In this document: positions 34,303-45,540 of the stretch, piece by piece
Numbering within the stretch: the first letter of the stretch is position 1
How the letters are laid out: the number at the start of each line of letters is the position of its first letter
NCBI GenBank assembly: GCA_025617745.1
Contig: CM046873.1
Span: forward strand, 24,783,547-24,847,546
DNA length: 64,000 nucleotides
Source of the DNA: Heliocidaris erythrogramma
Taxonomy: Eukaryota; Echinodermata; Echinoidea; Camarodonta; Echinometridae
Reading direction: 5' to 3'
Notes under the pieces: model-generated
What the model was told of the DNA's origin: nothing
The model's database searches: none
Seen by the model: the letters and a program-made list of their open reading frames with translations, nothing else
Made by a program: the position numbers and the translations under genes

Positions 34303-35937
34303 TTTAACGAAACACTCCACCCCCCCCCCCCCCCCCCCCACCTCCCCTCTGTCCTCCGTCACGGCCCTTAACATGCCTGCGTAGGGCAGGGAGGGGTGTG
34401 GAATGATCAATGAACAGCTAGTGTGTTTTAATTATAAATGCATGATATTTCTCTCTCTCTCTCTCCCTCTTGCTGTTTTTTGTTTTGTTTTGTTTGCCTC
34501 TCTGCCTTCCCCTTTTCTCTTTACTCCTCTCTCTCTCTCTCTCTCTCTTTGTTTCTCTCTCTCCCTCTTGTCTTGCTTTTTTTATCTGTCCCTTACAAAC
34601 CCCTTCCTCTCCGTCTTCCTCTCTAATTAACTTTCACTTTACCAATACTCCTCTAACCAGTCACTACCGAACCAAACATAAACCATCATACATACCTTTA
34701 ATTCATTTTGGCACTTTTAATATAAATCTCTCTTTTCTGTGATAGTTATGATATCAAATGGTCTATTGTACATGATGGAAATCTATTACGAAACCCCACA
34801 AAACTGTTGAATGAACAACTCATTCCTCCTTTTTTGTAAAAATCTCTACACAACACCTGATTTGTTGTTTATATTGTCTTGTTTGAAGCCATTTTAACCG
34901 CTTTGCATACACATGCCTTACTCTTCACATCCATATTACTATATTGGTCTTCTTTCTGCATAAAACATGCACACACGTATATTTCATCGTTTGAGCTACA
35001 TTCAACTATAAAACGGTACAAAAGTCACGCTGTCTACTTTATTTTTTGATCTTATCTGCTTAACTTCAAGAAGCAATGGATTTTTGCATTTGTTACATTT
35101 AGCACATCTGTGCATGGTTTATGAGTTAAACCAACCAAACTAATAAACTAATAAATTCAGATAGGTTAAGTTTTTATATTTAATGAAAATAATGCTTTAC
35201 AATTCTGGTACATTTTGAGAAAAAAATGAAGCATCGACCTACATATCATTTGTATAATAATCCAGCCAATACACTTTTATTTGTAAGAAAACATTGTTGT
35301 CCTCACTTTTTATTTAACATTATTAGATCCATTCTAATAAAATCAATAATGAAATTCTTTTCATTAATTCTTAAATAGCTCTATTTTAATATCGAAACAA
35401 CATCTGCATCCGGCCTCAAAACCTAATACTGACGACATGATGACCATTGCAGAATAGTTCATGGGTACGTTGAAAGCTTTAAAAGATATTTCTCGTACAT
35501 TGCCTTGCACATTCTCTTTCATTTTCCTGATTTTTAAATGATATTATAGCTGTGTGGTTATTGTAAACAATTTGTTTAAGTTTTAGACAAATATTTAAAG
35601 GAAGCAGAAATAGGCAATACATTTATATTTCCTAAAATTCTTCAGTGCAGCTGTGTGGCACAACGAAGTCAATAACAATATTGGACTACTCTAGCATTGC
35701 ACACGTCACGAGATGTCCACAATTGTTCTTTCAGTACGATATATACATATATATACATGTACATATATAAAGGCATCTATTGTATGTACCATATCATCAG
35801 GCTTTTCCTGTAAATATTTTCAAAAACCTTCAAAAAAATATTATGTGAGGGTTAACTTCACCCATGTAAAGTATTACAATCAGGAAAATGAAAGTTAATG
35901 TGCATGGTAATTTTCTAGCAAAAGGTATAAAATATAT
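34303..35937. other. Satellite right flank, no gene
   Basis: A poly-C run (34320-34339) and CT-rich microsatellites (34450-34570) come first. Then CTCTCTAATTAACT and ACCAATACTC (34620-34660) match 13027-13060 of the module intron. The rest is AT-rich with nothing recognised. Leu/Ser-rich frames here are microsatellite translations. Confidence 0.5.
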
Positions 35938-36074
35938 GGGTTTTTTTTTTTCATTTCTTTATAATTTCGATAAAATTTTTCATCCTACCATTGCTTCCCT
36001 GTTTGACTGAATATTCCACTTGTAAGCTATTACGCTTTGTTAGTGCATAATAAAATGATGCACATTGAAGTAAA
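35938..36074. repeat. Direct repeat, left copy (137 bp)
   Basis: GGG-T(n)-CATTTCTTTATAA through GCATAATAAAATGATG is repeated nearly identically at 36931-37066. The two copies bracket a MITE and a Tc1 fragment, so this looks like a tandem duplication with its breakpoint in the T-run. Confidence 0.75.
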
Positions 36075-36086
36075 CAAACACAGAAC

Positions 36087-36235
36087 TGGTCCCCGTTTCA
36101 TAAAACTTGTTATCAGTAACAACTGCCACATTGCTATGACAAATTCGCTCTCAGCAAATCAGACTGAAGGATTTCAGTAGCGTATAACAGTTATTGTAAC
36201 TTGTTATTGATAACAAGTTTTATGAAACAGGACCC
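36087..36235. mobile_element. 149-bp palindromic MITE
   Basis: CGTTTCATAAAACTTGTTAT near 36094 is inverted as ATAACAAGTTTTATGAAAC at about 36210-36228. The inverted ends total about 28 bp with few mismatches and begin GG(G)TCC. Confidence 0.7.
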
Positions 36236-36419
36236 TGGACATTAAATAAAAGATACCCTTGGCAAGCATTGAGAAGGACAGAAAAATATTCCATGAAAAT
36301 GTCTGCATCAGTACTAAAATCACCCATAATAAAACTCAAATCAAATATATGGCATATTTACACATAATCGTATGGCACAAATGACAATATGTTCATCAAC
36401 TTATCAATAACATAATATA

Positions 36420-36930
36420 CTGAACTACAAAAGAAACGTCGCACATGTATGTGTTTGAAACTGTTTTATTTATTTAATGACACATATTGTTTATTCAAGA
36501 GTGAAAACTGAGAAAATGTTTTGCTTTGTTTTGATTAACAAGTACAGATGTGCAATAACGACTCTCGTCGTTGATAGCGCCAGTTCTGACGTTGTTGGGC
36601 CCACAGGAGACGTTCCCGACGATGTCGAACGGTGAGGATAGGGCCCCGAGCAGGACGCCGACAAGACAAGTTGAAGCTTCTCAGCCGACGACGAACAGTT
36701 GCTGCAGAAATGGGTCTGTTGTGTGTGCCAATAGTCTGTAGCGCCATTTCTGTTGCTCTGCGGAAGCGATACTGCAAGTGGTCCCGGTGAAGATGGCGAT
36801 CTTGACGTGCTGTTGTCACCCTGGGACGACCACTGCGCTGACGATCGTTGGTGTTGTTGGTTGCATAGTATCGCTCCCGCAGTCTCTGGACTGTCCGAAG
36901 GCTGCATTGAAGTCGTTGGCAATGACTCTA
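36420..36930 (-). pseudogene. Tc1-type transposase fragment (N-terminal HTH)
   Basis: The minus strand reads VQRLRERYYATNNTND, SGRPRVTTARQDRHLHRD, PISAATVRRRLRSFNL and RHRRERLLWAQQRQNW, the second helix-turn-helix region of Tc1-family transposases with its GRPR motif. A frameshift lies near 36895, and the catalytic DDE part is deleted. The 3' inverted end CTGAACTACAAAAGAAACG starts at 36420 after a TA. The 5' end is cut off at the direct repeat starting at 36931. It cannot encode an active enzyme. Confidence 0.8.
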
Positions 36931-37066
36931 GGGTTTTTTTTTCATTTCTTTATAAAGTTTGATAAAACTTTTCATCCTACCATTGCTTTCCTGTTTTACT
37001 GAATATTCCACTTGTAAGCTATTACGCTTTGTTAGTGCATAATAAAATGATGCATATTGAAGTAAA
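36931..37066. repeat. Direct repeat, right copy
   Basis: Second copy of the segment at 35938-36074. It begins at the same GGG-T(n) point and immediately abuts the truncated Tc1 fragment. Confidence 0.75.
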
Positions 37067-37507
37067 ACACATCATTAAAACTACTAACTTTTCCATAGTC
37101 AATTTGAGGAGAGAAAGTTGTCAGATGGCAAAAATGAATAAAAGAGTGATGTCGTTTTGGCTACAATATGTACGCAAGTATATCTTTCAAAACATTTATA
37201 AGACTGATAGAACTCTACTGTCCAAAATCCTTAAATCCTTTCACAAAAGTAGAGGGAAGAATTTATTAAAGAAAAAAAAATGTAGCAATTAAAATAATAT
37301 TTTTTATTTTAACAAAAATCTGGAGGATTTCCAGCATAAATAGAATTCTAAGACATTATCATGTTAATAGACCAGTTCGGAGTTAGCACATGTCACAAAT
37401 GACCCCAAAGAGATAATCAACATTTAAAGCTTTGTTCAAACTTTTTTTTTGGTAGTAACCACAATCCTGACAGTATTGTGATAGTTCCTGTCCTCCATAC
37501 ACTCCAA

Positions 37508-37908
37508 ACGCGTAGCCAGGATTTCATTTTAGGGGGGGGGGGGGGTTGTCAGAACGCGAAGCGTGCGAAATTGGTGATGAGCACGCAAAGCGTACTCCCC
37601 ACGGGGGTGTGTGCAATTTTGTAGCACCTTTTTTTCAGGCGGAAAGTTAGTTCAAAGCCCAGACTGCTTTTCAATTATTTGGGCGCAATAATGCACTGTA
37701 ACAGCGGTGGGTGGAGGGAGGGGTGCACTTTTCACCCCCCCCCCCCCCCGCGCGAAAGCTCTGATGTTTTAACAAATTTGAGAAAAGATAACAGCTCGAA
37801 AACGTCGAAGTTTTAGCAAATTTTGATTCACTTTTTCCGTCTCGCTATTTTTAAGGGGCTGAATAGAGGGGGGCAGTGCCCCTAGCCCCCTCCTTGGCTA
37901 CGCCTATG
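37508..37908. mobile_element. MITE with GCGTAGCC ends
   Basis: GCGTAGCCAGG at 37510-37520 and CCTTGGCTACGC at 37892-37903 are inverted. Subterminal G-runs (about 37533-37546) and C-runs (about 37735-37749) are typical of this repeat type. No clear target duplication and no gene. Confidence 0.5.
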
Positions 37909-37915
37909 CTTAGCC

Positions 37916-39510
37916 TCCATTCCAAGAAAAAAAATATTCATTCACATTTTGCTCATGTGCTCACTGCGAAAGCCATTAAGGAAGAATGCAGACATTTTCT
38001 ATTTCTTTCTAAATCCATCTTTTTACAATACCATAGAGTAAATTACCCAGGTTCAATTGAACAAAGCTCCTAGATTCATTACTGCATTAACTACAATATA
38101 CTTTTACAAGTGTATGTACAAGGTATGAACACAGCAAACACATCTTCTGCGAGTCTCTCTCGCATGTAGAAATATAAATATCAGGATCACGTTTGGTAGG
38201 TTTTGAATAACAACCAACGCAAAAAAATATGAAAAGATATTCACTAGAAATTTTTGCTTGTTCTTCCTGAGTTAGTAGTGGAAATATACACTACAAAAAG
38301 CACTGAATTCTCCTTACAAAATTCAGCCGGGGAAATTCACACAATTGCTATCACCCGACACAATTTGCCAAAATAGACATACAAAAGGCGATAGTAGGGA
38401 AATGTATTATACTACATGTATCATAATAATGAAATCACAGCAAAAAAAAAAAAAAAGAGACATTATCAAATCTATCAAAACTATTAATCTGTTAAAGCAG
38501 TGAGAATGTGTATCGTCATTACATCGCCCCCTTCCTCGCGCCTTTCTAATTGGTTCCAAAATGTATAAAAAATAAGAAATATCCCGTTCGTGTTATAGCG
38601 CATACGACATTATGATATAACTTCTCTATGTGCTTCCAAAGGACTTTGGATGGCTTTAGCTCTGGCAACCGTAGAGCTCAGACATTCAATGGATAAATCC
38701 TACCAGGTACCCACCTTCTACTCCTGGGCCGAGTGTGGAAAATGTGGATGAATGTCTTGCCAAAGGACGTTAGTGCTGCGACAGGTATTTGGACCGTGTA
38801 CCCTGTGGTTCACAGTCCTGAGACCACTAGACCACAACACCTCTACTGCATTATGCTAATGACATTCATTTCTTCATACCTGATAGTTGACAATAATGAT
38901 AAGAGAGTAAATCACTCTTTACGCTGTGACTTTGTGTGTAATTGTGTAAACATGATCACGAATACATTTCCTACCGTCATAATTATCATGTCCATTCATT
39001 ACTATGTTAATGGCTTCCTGAAGCATCCGTATACAGTTATTAGATACGCCGTCTGGCAGAATCGTATTCAGTGCCTCCACCCCCTTGATTTTTTGTATTT
39101 TCTTAATGCTGAGATTTTCCTTAAAAATGGAATATATTGAACTTTATAACTGGCCAAAGATCACACAACAATATTCATTCACACTGTGTTAAATGCAAAA
39201 AACTGCTATTAAATTACCATTCCTTCACTATTCCATTTTTGTATATCTATCAGTAATCTCTATAACAATGTGTTTTGTTAACCTTTATATTTTTTTTCTT
39301 ATGTGGCCACATTACTGGCTCTCTGCCACTAATATTACCAAAGCGGAAATCTTTATTCAGTGCGTTACGTGCAAACGGAAATGTTGCCTCGACATTGATG
39401 TGACACGCTGTAAAGGGCAGATGGGGGAAAAGTGCCTCCCCCTCCACCCCCCCCCCCCACTTGACAAGCCAGAAAAAAAAAGATGGGAAAGGGAATTTCA
39501 AAAAGGTGAG

Positions 39511-39545
<35 letters not shown>

Positions 39546-39884
39546 TGTCTGATATTCCCCTCCTCGTTCGAGATTCATTTATCAGCACCAGTGTCCACCC
39601 TCGTCATCCCCGAAAAAATAATAACGCACACACGCAACATCCAATACGCCTGCACCCAAGTTACGCAACTGATCACTTAACTTCAAAAGGGGCGGACCGG
39701 GGAAAATGACCGTGGGAATTTCGTTGCGACAGGCCCACTCTACCTACTATCCATCGGCCCTCTCACCATTTACCACCCGACTATGAAACAAAACATTTAC
39801 ATGATCTAGTGGCCGTACGGCATAGCTCACACACCACCCGATAAAATGCCGCCAGCAGCCCGCCCCTGTCATTCACACAAACCA
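37916..39884. other. Upstream flank of the TRIM-2 exon 1
   Basis: No supported coding gene. 38630-38850 resembles a dispersed repeat. Very long poly-C runs lie at about 39448-39460 and 39511-39545. 39560-39884 is richer in GC than the surroundings and precedes exon 1. Confidence 0.4.
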
Positions 39885-40036
39885 AATTCTAAACCTTCGT
39901 TTTTATCCGAAGGGGAAGTAAAGAATAATTTCATATCCTCAACATCAACGAACATTATAGGACTAAGGTGGAACTTGTACTGACGAGAATAATATTTGAG
40001 CAGGCGTGTTGGCTCAACATTGAATCTAAAATATAG
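39885..40036 (+). other. Predicted non-coding exon 1 of TRIM-2
   Basis: Aligned with 45730-45881 in module 3: CGAAGGGGAAGT, ACATTATAGGACTAAGG and TTGTACTGA keep the order of CGGAAGGGGAAGT, ACATGATAGGCCTAGG and TGTACTAAA. It ends ATATAG/GTAAGT (donor at 40037). The acceptor before the TRIM-2 ATG is 1.2 kb downstream. The 5' limit is a guess. Confidence 0.45.
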
Positions 40037-40686
40037 GTAAGTTCATTTATTGCCTGGCACTGAAATCGCTGGAAAGACTTTAGAAAGAGTTAGATAGGAA
40101 TCATTGTCGAAAACGAATTATAGCCTGATATACGGTCTGTGGTGCAATTATTGTCACGTCCGAAGTCTGGTTCATGGAATGGCGAATGTTTCCTGTTTTC
40201 TGTTTAGTAATAAACTCTTTTGCATGTCACAGTTTAAGGTATATAGGGGCCTATATATCAAATATAAAGGTCCCATCATTTTGATAATTTACAATAGGCG
40301 CAAGATCCTTTACGATGTAGAACTACAGCCGTGGCATAAATTTTGGTTGTTCCGTCATTACTCGAATGGGTTTGGAAATGGATACGAATGCCTGACGTTA
40401 ATGTGATCAGTCACTTAAAAGTGAAGAATAATGTCTTATCAATTTTGAAAGCACATGGATCATGACAAATAGACGGGAGAAATTCAACGGAATATTGGTA
40501 TAGATAATATGTTACCAATGATTTTGAATGTCATTGTTAAGGTATTTAATGTTGGAACCAACTTTCACTATGGTCATGTGTTTCCAATGGCCTCATTTAG
40601 TTTATATATCCAGCATTTCAAAATCACACAGTCATTGCCGAGGTGATGATCAGTTTCCCATAGCAACGCGCTATTGAAAACTTTTG

Positions 40687-41133
40687 TTTACCCCATACAG
40701 TCAGACTTAACTTCGAAAAACCGAGCACAAGTATATACTCCGAAAAACGGCGTATGGATATAGAGCCCTCATCGCTCAGTGCGAGGCAGTGTGTAGAAAA
40801 GCATAGGGAAAATCTTGCAAAGTCAACCTGCCAATGATATGTATATTTACAAAAATAATGTTGTGTGTCAATTACTTTCAAACCCCTTGAATGATTCGTC
40901 ATATAAAACTAACTTTCAAATTACAAAAATTTGAAATAAATATCTCCGCAGCATTATTTCTAAAAATATATTATCAACAGCAGGTCGACATTGCACGATT
41001 TCCCCCATGCTTTTTGTACAAAATGTCTGGCACTGAACGATGAGAGCTCTACATTCACCTAGCTGTATACGCCGTTTTCGGAGTATATACCTATGCTCGT
41101 TTTTCCGGGCTCTGACTCTCTGGCTGTGACTGC
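40687..41133. mobile_element. Palindromic MITE in the predicted TRIM-2 intron
   Basis: About 75-90 bp of inverted arms: GTATATACTCCGAAAAACGG at 40731-40750, and CCGTTTTCGGAGTATATAC inverted at about 41071-41089, with outward and inward extensions including GATGAGAGCTCT. CCATAC flanks both sides (about 40692 and 41132). Confidence 0.6.
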
Positions 41134-41248
41134 CATACCCTCTGTCATATATTCGATGCGTTACTGCATTCCATCGCAATGATAATAACATTTTGTTCAG
41201 GAACTTAGCTAAGATTGAAATTTTCTTTCATTGCCCTAGACTGACATC

Positions 41249-43069
41249 ATGTCTGCAGAGGCTTCACTACTGATCCAAGGTCTCGAATGTTGCTTGTGCC
41301 TCAACCTTCTGAAAGAACCCAAATTACTTTCTTGCACTCATTCATTCTGTGAGAAGTGCCTGCAGCACCTTCACTATTCCCGAAAGAAAACCACTGAATT
41401 ATCCTGTCCACTGTGCTCTAAGGTCACTCGATTAGATTCAGGAGGCGTGCCTAGTCTGAAGACCAATATCCCTCTCAATTCCATGATCGGAAACCTGAAG
41501 ACTACCATGACGATTTGTACTCTATGTGACCCCGAAGCCAGATCCGCAGCATTACAATATTGCCAAAGATGTGGGGACTACTTATGCTTGACTTGTCTGG
41601 AAGCACACTCGAAGTTCAAGAAAACAGCCAGTCACGAAGTGGTCAGCATGGATGATATCAAGAGCGGGAAGGTGAAAGTCAAGCAGATGTGTCCTAAGCA
41701 TCCAGGTGAAGAGAAGTTATGGGTGTGTACATCATGTAAGGTTGCTATCTGCTTTAGATGCCGAATGCTTGACCACAACAGATCAGATCACGGGGTTCAA
41801 GAAGTGGAAGACTTCAAAAAGAGCATGAAGGATGAGATCAAATCTCTCCAGAAAAGAGGGATGGAGAAAATGGAGAAAATCAAGTCGTACACAAAGGTGG
41901 TCCGAGAGGAGACTGCGAAGGTTGAAGCCATCATTGCAGAGAGAGAAGCTGATATCGAAACGGCATTCGACGAGACACTCCTCTTATTGAACGAGAAGAA
42001 AAATGATCTACTCAATCAGTGCAAAGAACAGAAAAAGAAACTAAAAGAAGAACTTTGCAGAAATGGTAAGAATGAAGATGAGTTAATAACTCGTCTAAAT
42101 AGTGCGTGTGAGTTGGTTGGTAATGGTGTAAGAGCATTGCTTGAGGGTGAGGCATTGGTGGTACATAGCAATCTCTGTAGGGAATTACAGGCTATGTTAG
42201 ATAAGGATGATCCTGATGAATCAAAACCAAAACAGGTTACAATTCAAGCGGAAGGCGTGACATTTACCCGATGCATTCTTGATGATGAACATAATATAGG
42301 GATGTTAAACATGAACGACTGGGTACTTGAAAAGGTAGCCGAGTGTAGCATTTCTAAGAAATTACCTTGTAGCATGGCCCAAACTAAGTATGGTAAGATG
42401 TTAGTGGGGTATGGTGATGGTGGTATCGTGGAGTTCACTGTTAGTGGTTCACAGAAAACAGTGCTGAAGGATGTGAACGTGTGGCGTGTGTCTGTCTTGT
42501 CTGATGGTCGCTATGTTGTACGTGATTGGGATGAGAAGATCTCTCTCTACTCCTCTGACTGGAACAAACTTGATACCAAAGCGTTTAATATGAAGCATAG
42601 TGGTGACTATGGTGGCATGGATGTAGATAAATGTAATGACATCTATGTTGGGTCTTACCTTGCTGAGACGATACATGTGTTCACACCAGAGGGTGGGACA
42701 CCGATTAGGGAGATCCCCTGCCATGATTATTTTCCGTACGAGATATGTATAACGAATCACAGTAACATGCTGGTTGTTAGTGATGGATCCACTGTTCGAG
42801 TGATCGCTCAACATGGTATAGTGAAACATGACGTCACAAAGGAGGGTTACAGGGCACGTCCTGCTGTCCTGCATGATGATAGCATCCTGATTGGATGGAA
42901 GAAGGATGGTCTTGTGAGTATTGATCTGTACACAGACCAACTGAAACATGTGAGAACAGTCATTAGTGGGCTAGAGTGCCAGAGTATTTACTGGGATTTG
43001 AGAGAGTTCTCATCAGGAGAGATCGCGTTTTGCGCCGATTCCAAATTATATGTGTTACGTAAATGCTAG
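41249..43069 (+). CDS. TRIM-2: RING/B-box/coiled-coil E3 ubiquitin ligase, 606 aa
   Basis: Paralogue of TRIM-1 with the same architecture: RING (C14, C17, C29, H31, C34, C37, C53, C56), B-box 1, B-box 2, coiled coil and C-terminal NHL-like region ending YVLRKC. Single exon after the acceptor CCCTAG (41238-41239), with the ATG ten bases later. Its RING and B-box 1 are the most divergent of the three (MSAEASLLIQGLECCLCLN). By contrast, about 42055-42360 is almost identical in DNA to TRIM-1 23290-23595. In the propeller region it follows TRIM-3 (YGDGGI, KDVNVWRVSVL). This mosaic points to gene conversion. Exon 1 is predicted at 39885-40036. It should act as an E3 ligase; the target is unknown. 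Confidence 0.93.
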   Translation: MSAEASLLIQGLECCLCLNLLKEPKLLSCTHSFCEKCLQHLHYSRKKTTELSCPLCSKVTRLDSGGVPSLKTNIPLNSMIGNLKTTMTICTLCDPEARSAALQYCQRCGDYLCLTCLEAHSKFKKTASHEVVSMDDIKSGKVKVKQMCPKHPGEEKLWVCTSCKVAICFRCRMLDHNRSDHGVQEVEDFKKSMKDEIKSLQKRGMEKMEKIKSYTKVVREETAKVEAIIAEREADIETAFDETLLLLNEKKNDLLNQCKEQKKKLKEELCRNGKNEDELITRLNSACELVGNGVRALLEGEALVVHSNLCRELQAMLDKDDPDESKPKQVTIQAEGVTFTRCILDDEHNIGMLNMNDWVLEKVAECSISKKLPCSMAQTKYGKMLVGYGDGGIVEFTVSGSQKTVLKDVNVWRVSVLSDGRYVVRDWDEKISLYSSDWNKLDTKAFNMKHSGDYGGMDVDKCNDIYVGSYLAETIHVFTPEGGTPIREIPCHDYFPYEICITNHSNMLVVSDGSTVRVIAQHGIVKHDVTKEGYRARPAVLHDDSILIGWKKDGLVSIDLYTDQLKHVRTVISGLECQSIYWDLREFSSGEIAFCADSKLYVLRKC

Positions 43070-44495
43070 ATGTCAAACTATTTTTGAAAAAGCAATGCCA
43101 ACAAATTTAAACAGATAAACTTCACTTTTTTCCCAAGAGAGGCCTTGAAATTAATATTGTCATATAAAAGCATCATAACCCACTGATCAAAGCATGGTTT
43201 GTAAGAAATTTCTTGACATGCATTTTTCAACATCATGCTCAATTTAATTAAAAATTCAATACAACATGTTTTACCACACGACATGTCTCAAAACATAAAA
43301 TGAATTGCCCATTATAGGGTCAAATACAATTCAAAATGCAGGGGGAAGGTGTTGGTGAGAAAGCGGATGATTTATAGTTGTCTACAAAATCATTTGTTGA
43401 TATTACTGGAGGTATGGACATTTATTCGAACCAATTGTGTTAACCACCACCTTTACCAATCGTGTCACTATCACAAATACATTTGTATTTGTATTTTATG
43501 CTGATACTCATCCTGTGACTAGTTTGATGAAGTTTTACCTTTTACCATTATGACTTCGAAGTTAAATCTTGGAGTTAATTCATGGTAACTTTTACAGTGT
43601 TCAAAAAAAATACTGAAAGGTATTAATCATAATTATCAAAATCCCATGATAATAATAAAGGTGAAAATTAAAGACTGATGAGAATAAAGCAGAAAATGGA
43701 TTGCATAGGAGAAATGGACAGGAGGAGAGAGAAGGGAAGAGCAAAAATGAGAGGAGGAGATAGAAGTGAAAGAAGAGAGAGAGATAGGGAGAGAGTGAGG
43801 GAGCCAAATAGTGCTTATTGTATGTCTATACTTAGACAATGTTAGAAAAGTAACGTAGGATAAATAATTTGTCATCATTAGTTTACTTTATGTGGGTGGT
43901 GGCTGAAATTATGCTTTTGAGTTGGTCTGTAAACATAACAAGGAAAATCATGTGTCGTTTTATATCCTGTTCATGCTCTTGTTTTATTAAATGATATTTA
44001 TGGTAGGGAACCTGAATTACAAGCTTTACTTCCCAAGGTTTCCTCTACAATACAGCTAGTATTTATTTACTTACCAACTGCAGTGTAAATTTCATTTTGT
44101 TTTAAAACCGAATTTATGTGTCAGATTTCATTCTTAATTAATGTGTATGGGGGTTTTTTCCATGCTCATAATAATTTTGTAAACTGAAAGTCTTTGTAAA
44201 TTATTAGCTGATATTATGAAAATAAATGAAATGAAATTAAATTAAATGTAAGATGTAGTGGAAAAATAAATACTTTGATTGAACCTGCTAGTATTTAATG
44301 TATAAAGTTTCCAATCATATTCAGTATTGTTCCATGTATGTCTGCCATTGGAATTCACAAATCGGAAACATACATATATGTAGTAACAAAGCCTAACCTG
44401 AAATCGGAAATTTCGCAATGGTGTCATGCACTGGATTAGGTAGTGAAGGATCTGCAGCCCCCTTTTTAACTACTAAAAATAGGATGAGAGAGTGT

Positions 44496-44529
<34 letters not shown>

Positions 44530-44735
44530 GAGACAGACAGAGAGAGACAGAGATAGACAAACAGAGAGGGGAAGGTAAAGAGGGAGAAAGGAATGGAGAT
44601 GGTGATGGAGGCATAGGAAAAGATGGCACCCCATCCTAACCCTTCAGTTGCTCCCTGGCTTTAGTGAGGATCATTGTCTAGACCCCCCTCCATCCCACCG
44701 CGATCAAAGTAGATAGACAGACAGCAGTCACTGAT
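43070..44735. repeat. TRIM-2 3' flank joined to module 3 upstream block
   Basis: 43070-43338 matches the 3' flank of TRIM-1. Near 43340 it joins abruptly to the block matching 9845 onward (GGTGTTGGTGAGAAAGCG), so this is a duplication breakpoint. GA tracts lie at 43720-43800 and 44490-44555. No gene seen. Confidence 0.6.
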
Positions 44736-44820
44736 CTTTTAACCTCAAAATGGCGGGCTATGGTAAAAAAAAAATTACGACTGACCTTCAACTACCGTCC
44801 CTCAACCCCCCCCCCCCCCC
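44736..44820 (+). promoter_or_regulatory. Conserved promoter-like block of module 3
   Basis: AAAATGGCGGGCTATGG, ACTGACCTTCAACTACCG and a poly-C run, in the same order as at 10857-10952 and 61728-61806. In this module the tRNA-bearing palindrome was inserted between this block and exon 1. Confidence 0.4.
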
Positions 44821-44852
44821 TCTAATAAAAAATGAATTTGGCGAAGAAGAAG

Positions 44853-44883
<31 letters not shown>

Positions 44884-44892
44884 GATAGATAT

Positions 44893-45291
44893 ATATTGTG
44901 AGGAAATAACATATACAACAGCTTTGGCAACTCTCGTGGAAATATATACAATGCGAAAGGAAATGAAAGAATAATGGTTGCGTAACTTAAATCAAAGTTC
45001 CCCAGAGCTGTCCTCCGTTTTTGAAATTTTTTGCAAAGGCTGAAAAAATGTGTCCGCTGACCCGTCTCCGTGGTCTAGTGGTTAAGGCATTGGCGTTCTA
45101 AGCCAACGACCCAGGTTCGATTCCCGGCGGAGACATTTTTTCAGCCTTTGCAAAAAAAATAAAAAAGGGAGGACAGCTCTGGGGAACTTTGATTTAAGTT
45201 ACGCAACCATTAATCTCTCAGTTCCTTTCGCATTCTGTATATTTCCACGAGAGTTGCCAAAGCTGTTGTATATGTTATTTCCTCACAATAT
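44893..45291. repeat. Long inverted repeat with a tRNA gene at its centre
   Basis: Left arm 44893-45050 and right arm 45134-45291 are about 158 bp each and highly similar when inverted (TGTGAGGAAATAACATATAC outermost; GCAAAGGCTGAAAAAATG innermost). The 83-bp centre is almost entirely the tRNA gene at 45064-45134. Modules 1 and 4 lack this DNA at the equivalent place; it entered an AT microsatellite upstream of TRIM-3 exon 1. A transcript through it would fold into a long duplex with the tRNA as its loop. Confidence 0.9.
45064..45134 (+). tRNA. tRNA-Arg(UCU)-like gene
   Basis: 71 nt, no intron. Acceptor stem GTCTCCG/CGGAGAC is perfect, and the D stem is GTCT/AGGC. Anticodon stem TTGGC/GCCAA closes the loop GTTCTAA, giving anticodon TCT with T33 and A37. 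The T stem CCAGG/CCCGG has one A-C mismatch around TTCGATT. Box A TGGTCTAGTGG and box B GGTTCGATTCC are intact. T6 at 45136-45141 is a good Pol III terminator. The D and T arms look more like tRNA-Glu/Asp than typical animal tRNA-Arg, so charging identity is uncertain. Confidence 0.8.
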
Positions 45292-45469
45292 TGTTAATAA
45301 TTATTCTAATGTATACATGTATCTCAAAGCATTCGCTTGCATCCAGCTGAGGCACGCGGCTTGTCTCTGTTCAAACTCACCTGGCCCCGACAACGGAATT
45401 AATTAATAAGGTTGAAGATTTGTCAATCTGTCGGTCAATTGAATCTGGTGTCGCCGAAACCACTGACCC

Positions 45470-45540
45470 GTCTCCGTGGTCTAGTGGTTAAGGCATTGGC
45501 GTTCTAAGCCAACGACCCGGGTTCGATTCCCGGCGGAAAA
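45470..45540 (+). pseudogene. Second tRNA-Arg(UCU)-like copy, broken acceptor stem
   Basis: Same body as 45064-45134, with a perfect T stem CCGGG/CCCGG, but the 3' acceptor side reads CGGAAAA instead of CGGAGAC, giving two mismatches. Boxes A and B are intact and T7 follows. It carries only the right arm of the palindrome downstream (about 45541-45640), so it is a partial copy of the same unit. Confidence 0.75.

Noticed and set aside
36491-36922. 143-codon minus-strand frame
   Set aside because: It is the wrong frame of the Tc1 transposase fragment; the HTH motif is in the adjacent frame.
38733-39140. 135-codon plus-strand frame
   Set aside because: It starts in a dispersed repeat and continues into AT-rich DNA, with no domain or homologue recognised.
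39193-39709. Proline- or glycine-rich frames on both strands
   Set aside because: They arise from long poly-C runs of unstable length.
45470-45540. Second tRNA as a functional gene
   Set aside because: The acceptor stem has lost pairing (CGGAAAA against GTCTCCG), although the Pol III boxes remain.
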